The notes under the pieces were generated by a model. The model saw nothing but the letters and a program-made list of their open reading frames with translations, ran no database searches and was not told where the DNA came from. Positions 44,110-54,527 of a DNA stretch of 64,000 bases are shown in pieces. Numbering within the stretch: the stretch's first letter is position 1; every line of letters begins with the position of its first letter. The translations under genes were made by a program, and so were the position numbers. This DNA is from Adiantum capillus-veneris (lineage: Eukaryota > Streptophyta > Polypodiopsida > Polypodiales > Pteridaceae), in the NCBI GenBank assembly GCA_014529385.2, contig CM043968.1, forward strand, positions 124,703,518-124,767,517, written 5' to 3'.

Positions 44110-45900
44110 CAAGGACAAGCTTTTGAGATCCTCTGATTACCCTTCTGTTTGCTCTTTGTCATTGAGGACTTCTTTGTTCTTGAGTTATGTTGTTTTGTTG
44201 ACCGAGTGGTCAACACTTTGCTATTGTTTTGGCTTCATCTATTGCACTGCTTGTATCTTTGTCGAACCACAACAAGAACTATGATCCATTAGAGTGGACA
44301 TCTATCATCGTAACCATTCATCTTTTGAGATCCTCTGATTACTTTTATGTCTGTGCTTCTTCATTGGGGACTTCTTTGTTCCTGTGCAATCATGTTGTTA
44401 GTGTTGTCTGCAGCTTTGTCATTGTAGGCCATTCTTCGACTCTCCATTGAGGAGAAGTATGCTATGATCTAAAATTGGTGCTCCAATTCATTTGTCAATT
44501 GATTTGAGTAGCATTTTCTTATTGTTGAGGTAGAAGGAATATGTACAAGAGGATGGTGATAGGTGTCTTTAGATTAGGGTCTAAAACCTGGATGACCAAA
44601 GGGAAAAAACCCGGTGGGAAAAAATGCCTTTGGTATACGCTCTTATTGGAGTGAGCAGTTGAACGTGAAGTACATGTTCATGAAAGGTGAGTGCTTGGGT
44701 GAAACACGAAAAGAGTGCCTGATGCAAGTGCCAATTATGGGACACTCTATATGCATATGAGAAATTTGTCAACAAAAGCATGCAATGTGAAAGAAGTAGA
44801 TGATGGGTGTTTCGAGGAATAAATGTAGCACATGTGAAATCAAAAGATGTCTCAATAGCTTTCACCTTTCCAAGAAGGGTTGTCGATGTAGAAGTTTCTC
44901 TACTCGTATCTCACTGTGCTCAGTATGTTAGTGTCTTTTGGACCTTCTTCTTCACTTCACCAGACTTAAGTACTTAGACTTCGACTCTTTTGCTCACCTA
45001 TACTAGCATGAGCGACACAACGTAAATATGCTCAACTCTTCCAGCTTGAGCAGTACCTAGAATAGCTAAGACGCTTAGACCACAGAGAATATTACTTGAA
45101 GCTTTGGGACTAACACCTCACTCATTTTGTGGCTTAGCTACTCGACTCTGACTTTTATGACTTGTCGGTTGCATGATGACACTGCTTTGTGACAAGTTCT
45201 TCGGCTGTTGTAGTGGCTGCTAAGACATACTTCGTGAAGTTTCATCGTTTTCCTGTACCTTCTTCTCTTTGTAGTGCTCAAGCCTCTCGTCAGTCTTTTC
45301 TTCATGTGGATTATGGATTTTTTTATTTTTTCTTAATAATAAACAAAGAAAATCCTAAAACAATTCAACAAAAGAAAAATCATTCAAAGAGAAATCTAAA
45401 TGCTATGTACACTATACACATGTCCCTAGGGGCTCATATATGGATTTTGTCCCCATACTCCTCTGTAACACTACTATGAGGGCATATACTCTAAATTTCG
45501 TCAAAAAATTATCACAATAAAATACAAAAATTCAATGCATCTCACAAAACATTGCCCTCTAATAGTCATAATGTTAGGTTCGCATTCAAAATGCCTCCCC
45601 CCTTCCTATTTGGAGTCATCCTTTACGACAGGGTATCGCAAAGGGTATGTGTTGTGCTTGGGCAATTAAAAGTTGTGCCTATGCAGGCCTTGTAATGTAG
45701 CCCTATTATGCATACACAGTCAATGCATGGAAAAGATTTATGTTGTGCAAGATGTGGGTATAAGCAATTTGCTTATTGGCATTTGTTGGCGAGGCTTCCT
45801 ATTCTAAGCAATGTAATGGTCTTTGAAGCTCCTTTATCGTTGCTTGATTGAAGCGACTTGTTCTCTTCTAACTGTACTGTAATCGTAGGAAGAATTGTAA
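44110..45900 (-). other. Element E noncoding interior, with LTR-end-like and direct repeats
   Basis: No coding domain on either strand. 44178-44214 resembles the end of the Element E LTR (about 35 of 38 bases alike). A block of about 65 bp starting CTTTTGAGATCCTCTGATTA occurs at about 44119 and again at about 44323. The rest (44460-45900) is unassigned. Confidence 0.5.
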
Positions 45901-46755
45901 AAATTCAAGCGGCGATGCACTGACAACAGTTTTATTGTTCTTCTTTGGGACCCATTTCTTTGCGATTATTGGTTGTTTTGTTGCTGGCTCTCATTTGGGA
46001 ACCCATACTTTCCCGTGCTTCGTTTGTGTTTGAAGAGACTTCTTTGGGATCCACCTTTTTGTTGTGTGAGTCGACAGTGGTCTTTACTTCAGCCCTTGTA
46101 CGCTTGGTTGGGGACAGGATTCAGGCTTTGAAAGTTGATACTGTGGTTGTTTTGGAATCCAAATGAATTCTTGACTTTTTCGTGCTTGAATCAACTTCGT
46201 TGGAGCCCAAACCTGAGTTGTGAAAGCTTGCAATTTTGTGATATCCTTACCCTTTCGTGCACGCTTTCCTTGTTTTTGTTTTGGTGTTGGATCTTGTGAT
46301 TTGACATTAGAGATCTTTGTCTTCTTGATCCATATCTATTTTTGGCCGATTTGGCTTTTTGGTATCCAGATTTGTCGAGCTTTTTGGCTTTGACTTGTTG
46401 TCTTGTTCTTTTGACCTGTCATGGTTGTTGCTGAAAGGGTTGGTGATAGTGATGGCCTGAGTTGATGATAGGGGATGTCGTAAGATTCATCACTATCGCT
46501 ACTATCCTCATCAAGGTTGACTTCTTGTACTTTCCCTTGATTTTTTGGCTGGTAGTGGAAAGTTACTGTCTGTTTGCTCGTGGGTTGTAGTTTCTTGGAG
46601 GACTTTTCTAGCCCATTGATTAGAGCATTGTTAGCTCGTTGCTCAGGTCGTATTCCTCCTAGCTGAGTCTTTGCATCCTTATTAGGAGACCTGTATGAGG
46701 ATGCTTGTGGTGGCTGTGTCTTCACCGAGGACTTTGGAATCCACTTTTGATGCAC
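45901..46755 (-). pseudogene. Element E W-x-P-K repeat protein region
   Basis: The first 140 residues are open (46336-46755), the remainder broken. Recurrent motifs are KWIPKS, IWIPKSQ, IWIKKTK, VWAPTK, FIWIPKQ, RWIPKKS, VWVPK and KKWVPKK, spaced about 15-30 residues, with Lys/Ser/Gln-rich linkers and one acidic stretch (DEDSSDSDESYD). No known domain. It follows the protease, as in the tail of Gypsy-2 at 39540. I infer a structural or nucleic-acid-binding tail. Confidence 0.55.
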
Positions 46756-46923
46756 TTTATTCGTGTAGCGATGACATTGATTCCCGGGTCGTTGATCTTC
46801 TTGAAGCTCGAAGTGTTCTACAGAGTCATAGAACTCGTCGTCTTCTTCATCTTTTGATTCTCCACATTTCTTTGTTTGCTCCTTATTTCGAGAGCTTGTT
46901 GATATCGGGTTCTCTTCGTTTTC

Positions 46924-47499
46924 CTAGATTACACTCACTGCAAAATAAGGAACGACATCATAGCCATTTTCATCACAAAACTTTGTTGTGGGAGCATCCT
47001 CCACGGCGCACACGTCTAGAGTAGCCAAGATGTGTTCCCATACAAAAGGCTCTAACTCTTCTTCAGGAAATGGTTCTGGGATATAGTCCCTATCCTCTAT
47101 AACCCACTCTAGGATACATTCCTCACGTTTCAAGCTACCACATTGTGAAGCTCCACACATCCACAGTTCTTTAGGCTTACCTAACCAAGCTGGAAGTTCT
47201 GATCCTGCTACTGTGGCGGAATCAAACTCCTCTACCGGTGTTCTCATCACATCCCTATAGCTATGGTCCCTCAAGTTTATCTTTGTCATGGTTTCCATAT
47301 GTCTCAGGTATATATGGTCATAACCCCAATCTTGGACCATTTTCAATTGTCGCATGAATGGTCTTCCCAGAATGATGTCATAGTTGTTCTTCTTGCCAAA
47401 GTCAACAACAGCAAAAGTGTGTTCATATTCAATGCCACAAGAAGTAACAAGTACTTTTTCTAGCAGGCCTAGGGGCTTTTTCCTTGTATCCGTCTGCAA
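46924..47499 (-). pseudogene. Element E protease, C-terminal half
   Basis: A 191-residue frame: EKVLVTSCGIEYEHTFAVVD, then YDIILGRPFMRQLKMVQDWG, the second half of a retropepsin. It lies one frame away from the first half; the shift is near 47480. A Glu/Pro-rich tail follows (EPFPEEELEPF). Confidence 0.75.
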
Positions 47500-50400
47500 G
47501 CTGCAGGGTCATTTGTATGGATATCAAGGCAGGTTTTCCCCATTTTTTCCAAACCTCTTTGGTTGCAATGGCCACACCAGCTCCACTGTCAAGGATTGCG
47601 TTGGTTTTTACACCATTGAATTCCATAGGAAGGGTGGTGTTTCCTTCTTCTCCCTCGTAATACTCGCCTACCTTGCTCAATGGCATTGGCCTAATATTTA
47701 GTTGAGGCATTTCAAGCTCTTTGATGCCTTCCTCGATTTGAGTCATTGGGGTTTTTACACCAAATTTCTCTAGACATTTACCCACATTAGCCCACATGTT
47801 TGGTCTTATTCTGAGCAACTCTGCTAACATTATTGTACAGGTGACTGGGGTAGATAGAATATCTACTAGCCCCTTTGAATCGATGGCCTTGTTGGGAGAC
47901 AGTCTCTGTGATGGGACTGCAACCACATATGACTTGGTCTCGTACTCTCCCATGTAGGATGGTAGTGTTCTTAGCGAATGGGGTTGACTATCCATAGATT
48001 GTACAGATCCTTTGTCACCCCAATACGATTGTACGTCTAGATTCATTTGAGATCCAGTCTCAAATTCCTCACCAGTCTTGTCTACTAGTCTTCTTAGGTC
48101 ATCGGCTTCATTGGCCTCTCTGACTTGTTTCCACAATTCGTCAAGACCATCTATCCCTTTACAATCCTCAGGTATAGCTTGGTGAAATCCCTCAGAATAT
48201 TTATCCGTGGTATTCAGTACTATCCTTGGTTCTAATGCTGGGTCTTTGAGGTTTGGTCTATGCTCATGACTAGAATCTAGCTCTTTTAGTTCCTGGTTTG
48301 GTGGGATTACTTGTGTAGGCATGACACGGATCACATCCTTGGGTTTTGCAACTGGTGGTTCTAGTAAAGCTTGGGCTGTTTGAATCATTTTCTGGCACAT
48401 TTCAAGCCTTTGCTTTCCTAGTTCTGCATAGGGATATGTCATCCACCTGTGTTCTTGGGTTTGGTTGTTTTTTAGTCTCACATCATAGGCTTTCAAGAGG
48501 GCATCTAATGTCATCCACCTGTGTTCTTGGGTTTGGTTGTTTTTGAGTCTCACATCATAGGCTTTCAAGAAGGCATCTAATGTCTCATTAACCTTCTCTG
48601 CCAACAGAGATCCTCTTGAACTAGCACTTCTCAGTTTCTCATCCATGGATGGTTCTTCTAGAGTTTTAACCATCTCTGTAAGAGAAGGTGCCTCCTTTTC
48701 CTCATGTTTTTTTATCTTCTCCTCAGCTTCGATAAGCTTCTCAGCTAGGGATTTTTGCTCTCGTTCCCTGCGTGCTTTCATCCTAGTCTTTTTAGCTTTC
48801 CAACTATTTCGTTTGCTCTTGGTTTTCTGACTAGGTGCGTCTGTCTTTGGTCCATCATCTGTCTTTGGACTCATGCCACTTTCCGTGTTCTTTGTCTCTA
48901 GATTCTCATCAGCTTTCTTTTGAGCTTGTGCTCTCGTAACTACTTGAACTGGTACAACATTTTCATTTTCTGAGCTACTAGGGGGCTGAACAATCCCTAA
49001 TACATTTGTCGTGATTTTCCTGATTTGGTTTGGGTTTTTCAGGCAATTGGGGATCAAGTGAGTGATGCCACACTCAAGACAATAGGCATTTACTTTAGCG
49101 ATCTCCGTATGAGGACATTGTTTGACCAAGTGGTTGTCACGACTTTTGTGACAATCTATCTCTGGTTGAGGAGATTCTTTTAGCATTTCCTATTGGCTAT
49201 AAGCAAGATTTGACCTAGATAAGCCGTTATTTGCAATGAATCGCAATGTCCTTTCGTCCATTTCATACCTTCTTTCTTTCGACTGAAACCCAGGGGGTGG
49301 AAGTTGTACCGGCCTCACCACTCCATGTGTTTCTCTCACATTTTGTTGCTCCAAAGGGTAGTACTCACTTTGGTTGCTATACCACATTGTAGTTGGTACT
49401 GGCGTTGGTTTATTTGATGCTTCCATCATTGGCATGTATCTCATGTCTACCGGCATTCTAGCACCTGGCAGCAGAGGTTGTTGTCCTAAGACAAGCTGTG
49501 GCCTTAAAACTCCTACTGGTCCTGGCGCATTCTCCATAATGTATCTAGGTGGAGTAGGTGCTTCTAGAACAGGTTGTACATACCTCTCCCTAGCATTTTC
49601 CATGCTATAATAGCACTCTTCCCCCGTATGGTTCGTCAATTTTCTCTCAATTTCACACCACTTCGGCTCTCCCGAATCAGACCTTACAAGAGGAATCAAC
49701 CTCTTGACCAAGTCGTCAATAAGCTTTTCTTGATCAATAAATGCCATTGGATTGGCAATGGACTCACTTATCTGTGAAACACTGTGCTGAGAGGATGTGT
49801 CATCTCCTTGACTCTTAAAGTCCTTTTCTTTGTATGCCTCACAGTTATCCACTAGATAAAGAGCTTCTTTGATCAACTCGTTTAGCGTCATCCTCCTTAT
49901 CATATGCAGATCCTTCTAAAGGCCCGCATGTCTCATTCCCTGGATAAAGAACAGCATCAGTCGTTCTTGCGTAGGTAATTCCGCTCTCGGACAGAGCTTA
50001 ACATATCTCTTGAGCCGTAATGATGCTTTGCGTACTGATTCATCCTCTTTCTGTTTGAATTTATGGATTTGCGAGACCGTGTTGTGAGCAATGCCGTTTG
50101 GCGATAATTCTTCAATAAACTCCTCAAACAGCTCATCTAGGGTCTCAAAATCCCATTTTTCCACTGAGTCGAGCCATGTAGCTGCATCATCTTCTAGAGT
50201 CAATCCGAATCCCGCAAACTGTGTTGCAAAATCTGAAACTTCCTCTGCTCTAATCACTCTTCTAAAAGCTATTACGTGATCTCTAGGATCTTTATCTCCG
50301 GAGTATTTTCTGTTTACCCATTTCTGGACTCGGGATGGTCTAACTTGTCGATTGTCTACAAGTCTAACCAAAGACTCTCCCAATCCTTCTCTCGTTATCG

Positions 50401-50848
50401 CTCTTGAAGGGAATCTTGGTGGCTCTCTTCTTGGAATTCCTATAGGAATTCTCATGTTTGGTGGAGGCATTTGTGGTCCTTCATTGACCAAATATCCACT
50501 TTTTTCTAGTATAGTCTGTGGATTTGTGCTTTCTACAACTCTGTATTCTCGTCCATACTTGTCGACAACTATAGATCTCCATTGACAGTCGAGTCCCTAT
50601 GTGTAGACATATAAGAGCTTGTAATCTGTTATCTCTTCTAGGTATGGATCTAAGAACCTATAAAGATTGACCTCATTGTCGTCAATGTATCTATATAGTC
50701 CTTCACTCTCATGACCAATCATCCAAACTCTCTCAACAAGATGGATCTTTATCAATTGCAAGTTTGGAAGATCCATTGTGCGAGGATATTCCTCTATCCT
50801 CGGGATCTCCAAGCTAGTGTAAGCTGCGTTTGAATCTAGGGTAGACAT
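47429..50848 (-). pseudogene. gag: Element E gag, zinc knuckle and protease start, one frame with three TAG codons
   Basis: From ATG 50848 (MSTLDSNAAYTSLEIPRIEE) one frame of about 1,140 codons runs to 47429, broken only by TAG at about 50597, 49913 and 49187. Domains: an N-terminal region; the retrotransposon gag core at about 49930-50330 (GDKDPRDHVIAFRRVIRAEE, then ATWLDSVEKWDFETLDELFE); a Pro-rich spacer; a CCHC knuckle CLECGITHLIPNC near 49090; a long Lys/Glu-rich, probably coiled-coil section; a 24-residue tandem duplication; and the first half of a retropepsin (NAILDSGAGVAIATKEVWKK) at the end. The gag would build the particle; readthrough or RNA editing is not needed if the stops are decay. 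Confidence 0.82.
48441..48584. repeat. 72-bp in-frame tandem duplication in Element E gag
   Basis: Two copies of a 72-bp unit starting ATCCACCTGTGTTCTTGGGT, differing at three bases or so. It encodes a repeated 24 residues containing AYDVRLKNNQTQEHRWMT. Confidence 0.9.
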
Positions 50849-53540
50849 GATTTCTGGGCTTAAGAGCTTTTGCTTGGTTCAAGTAGACTTAGTCCACTGT
50901 GTTCAAGTTCTTTGGTTAGGGAAAAGTTGAAACTATGTCCAAAACCGCAACCGTTTCGTCACAATTCTCGCAAATTGTCGCTTTTAGATACCCCTAACTT
51001 GCGGATGTATTTTGAGGCCTCAAACGACGCTTTTTTCAAAGTTGAACTAAATGGTTGCCGTTGGCATGCATTTAGTTTTGCTCTAAGATCTGTAGAGCCG
51101 CTCTCAGGCTACGTTTTGATATAAAAACTTTTCCGATCCGATACCGTTTGTGAAAGTTATGGCCAAAACAGTGAAATGCAGTTTAGAATGGTCAAAATGA
51201 GTCCAAATTCAATTTTAAAAGAAGATTTGGGATCTCTGTGACACTGTGAACACTTCTGTATGGTCAAAATTTCAGTTGGACCCTAAAACTGGCCTAGAGA
51301 CATCCTACGCGTAGGATGTCTTTTTGCTCAGAATTTAACAAAATTTGGTCCAAAGACTCCCTTAAGTCCAGCAACACAATGGTATGCTCAGAATTTCATT
51401 TGGACCTAAAAATGGCCTTGAGACATCCTACGCGTAGGATGTCTTTTTGCTCAGAATGACTTGAAATTTTCACCCTAGCTTCTCCTTGATGTGCTGATCA
51501 TAGTGGTGTGCTCATAGGGTTGTTTGGAGTCCTAAATCAAGCTGGAGACATCCTACGCGTAGGATGTCTAACTGCTCAGATTTTGTCCAAACTTGATCCC
51601 AAGATTCTCTAGTGCTCAGCAACCCAATGGTATACTCAGAATTGAATTTGGATGCCAATAGGTCAAGATTTGGGCTGCAAAAGCTTCTAGTGCACTCCAA
51701 GAGTAGGATGTCTGACAATTCTTGTCTTTGCTTGGTAAACATGCCAAACAAGGTCCAAATTCACTTTTGTAAAAAGATCTGGAATCCTTGAGACACTTAG
51801 AACCTCCCTTTATGGCCAAAGTAGAATTCTGACCAATTTATGATCCTGGAGACATCCTACGTGTAGGATGTCTTTTTGCTCTGTTTCAGCTCAAACTTGC
51901 ACTGTAGCTTCCCCTTGATGTGCTAAGCTCACAACTATTTTTACTTTCTGATTCTGACACCTATAGGTTGGTCAAATGATCAAGAATCTGTTCCAAAAGC
52001 CTAATGTGTATTCTGATGAATTCCCAAGTCAAATCAACTCCAAATTGGACCAAATTTGCCTAGGAGGCTTGCCTAAGGCTATACAACACACTGCTATGTC
52101 CACAATTTGAATTTGGCCTCTAAATCATGCCTTAGACATCCTACGCGTAGGATGTCTAACTGCTCAGAATTGCCCCAAATTTGAACCACAGACTCTCCTT
52201 AAGGTGCTGATCACTGTGGTATGCTCAGAATTTTGTTTAGAGTCCAAAATCACACAGAAGACATCCTACGCGTAGGATGTTTTTTTGGCCTGTTTGACCC
52301 CAGACTTGTCCCACAGCTTCCCCTTGATGTCAGTAACCCAGTGGTATGCTTAGATTTTGGTTTGGATTTCAAAAGTCCCAAATTTTAGCTGTTCTTGCCT
52401 TTTCTCTATCCAAAAACGCTAAAGTCTGTTCAATCTTCACTTTCACTGACCCAAATGAGATGAAATTTATCACATGCACTCAATACAACATTTAGAACAT
52501 GCCTATGGAGTCATCCTATGGTTTGTTCTCAAAATTAGGCCTTAGACACAATTTGGGTAGGATGTCTGGCAATTCTCGTCTTTTGGCTTTGATCTGTCAA
52601 AATTTGGTCAAATTTCCACTTTCCAGGTGAAAATACGGTAAAACCTACCTTCTAAACACACTAGTAACCTCAGATTTTCAAAAAAATGCCCAGATCACCC
52701 TGTAGACATCCTACGCGTAGGATGTCTACTGCTTATTTTTTCAGACTGAAGTGTCCCTGATGCTTCCTTATGCTCTCAGCAAGTGCAAGTATGCTTCACA
52801 ATTGCAAAAACATGCAAAAATCACTCAATTTAAGCCTTTTCTAAAATTTTACATTTTTTGACTCCGCCTTTTGGCTTTTGGTCAACAAAAATAGGGAAAA
52901 ACACCCAAGTCAATATGTTACTAGGGTAAAACCTACCCTCTGAACCCACTAGTGCAATCAAATTTTCAAATTTGGTCTACAAAACCCCCTTGAGATATCC
53001 TACGCGTAGGATGTCTATGTTTACAGAATTGCAGGTTTTCTTCACAGAACCCTTGCCAATGCTCTTTTATATGCATAGCATCAGTCGGTCATACAAAAAT
53101 ATCCACAAAAGCTTGTATAATGCATTTTTACCCTCAAAAGCACACTTTTCCGTGATTTCAAATGCAATCAAGCACTTTAGCAAATAATTCAGTGTTGAAT
53201 AGCTCTAGATCAGAATCGGATCACTTACCTAAAGCTACTCCTACAAATCATATGGGGTTTTGCATCTATGAGTAGAAAAACGCTTCACTGCCACACACGG
53301 ACTAGTAAATGCTTTTATCACCTCACAAATCACTCGACCACCAACAACTACTCTAATCCACAGATCCTAACTAAACCTATCTAGTCGGAGACCCTCGGCA
53401 AGACACACGCTTCCTGGCTATCCACTTGATCGCGGAATATCCTCTTCCGGATCCACTTAAGAAAAACGCTTTCTTTAGCCGAAACTAAATCAAGCAACCA
53501 TCACACGAGTGTTAGTAGGAAACCTACTTAGGTCCTTGTG
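50849..53540 (-). other. Element E leader (5' untranslated region), 2.7 kb
   Basis: Lies between the PBS and the gag ATG on the minus strand. No coding domain is present on either strand. It is filled by the palindrome array and, nearer the PBS (53190-53540), unique sequence. Confidence 0.8.
51298..53016. repeat. Array of eight 24-bp palindromes centred on ACGCGT (Element E leader)
   Basis: The palindrome has arm AGACATCCTACG followed by its exact reverse complement. Copies: 51298, 51421, 51546, 51850 (one base off), 52134, 52259 (end altered), 52704 and 52993 (one base off). Spacings are 123, 125, 304, 284, 125, 445 and 289 bp. Decayed half copies (GTAGGATGTCT) are at about 51702 and 52558. 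The sequence around each is also related (GGTATGCTCAGAATTT before, TTTTTGCTCAGAAT after), so the larger unit is about 125 bp, degenerate except at the palindrome. Confidence 0.95.
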
Positions 53541-53558
53541 TCCCCGGCAACGGCGCCA
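53541..53558 (-). other. Element E primer-binding site
   Basis: TGGCGCCGTTGCCGGGGA on the minus strand, one base after the 5' LTR. This is the classic PBS of plant Athila/Tat-type Gypsy elements. It places Element E in the Gypsy superfamily even though its pol is missing. Confidence 0.92.
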
Positions 53559-53559
53559 A

Positions 53560-54522
53560 TGTTGGACGGGAGCGACTCACACACCCATGAAGTGCATGCA
53601 AACACTACCTAGATCAACATAATGTCAATCGAGGACATAGATGACACGATAGGCACACGGAGGAAATCTCTTTAGCTTGTCAGGCTGAGACCATCCTACA
53701 CATACAACACTCTGGAAGGCCAACTAAACCACAATCAAGAACCTCACTGCTCTCAACTACACCACCTAGCCACATACACACATACGGAAGGTAACTCACG
53801 TAATCATGCTAGATTCGTACGAAACTTAAGGAACACCATCCCTTCACTAGGATACACCTGTCCCTAAGCTTCTACACTCAAAACCCTCACTCTAAACCCA
53901 TCTGCAAAAAACGCGTAGGACGACAGAGCAGAATTTTGAAAGTGCCCGAAACTGAAATTATGAGTACCTATGCGTAGCTTATGTCGCCACGATTCTATAG
54001 ACTACTAGCACGCAGAAAACAGACATCGTTTGATACACTTACGGCCACAAATAGCTCGTAGATGCGTCGGCATGTGCGCTTCATCTAGCGTGGAATGCTT
54101 GGCGTTGTCGCGTAGCTCTCCTCGAGCCTACAACAATGGTGCAGTCGGATCTCCAATGTGTTGAGCAAGCCGGGCGTAGCGAGAGGATAAAGCTCACGCT
54201 CATTCTCTTTCTCTCTCACGCACAGTAGACGGCAGCGCTAAAGTTTTGATTCTGATAAACAGTCTTTCTTACAAAATGACCTAGGTACCTTGTATACTAA
54301 GGCTACCATAGGTTTAACCAAAAATGGGGTTGAAAGGGAAGGGTCAAATGGCTTTTTATTTACAATCTGGAAGTGCCATTGCACCCCGGCTTCTGAAACT
54401 AGAATAACTACTCATTACAAATGACGTTTATAGCCATAATCCGCAGCATTTCATAACTCGCAAAAGATACGACTTTGGTACGAAACTTGAGTTATGTTGT
54501 GTTGTTGACCCAGCGGTCAATA
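53560..54522 (-). repeat. Element E 5' LTR (right copy)
   Basis: 963 bp, the same length as the left copy. It ends CGGTCAATA on the plus strand where the other copy has CGGTCAACA, so the outer terminal CA has mutated. A minus-strand TATA-like TATACAAGG is at 54288-54296. Followed by GTAGC. Confidence 0.93.
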
Positions 54523-54527
54523 GTAGC
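54523..54527. repeat. Target site duplication of Element E, right
   Basis: GTAGC, identical to 42548-42552. The Element H frame resumes immediately after it. Confidence 0.9.

Noticed and set aside
45189-46166. Plus-strand frames in the left interior of Element E.
   Set aside because: The minus-strand reading (W-x-P-K repeats) explains 45901-46166; the remaining plus frames lack domains.
47429-50848. Programmed readthrough of three amber codons in Element E gag.
   Set aside because: Kept only as an alternative: similar TAG/TGA changes occur in unrelated elements here, which fits methylation-driven decay better.
51298-53016. Repeats with spacers that resemble a CRISPR array.
   Set aside because: The repeats are perfect palindromes in a plant retrotransposon leader, spacer lengths vary from 99 to over 400 bp, spacers are related to one another, and there are no cas genes.
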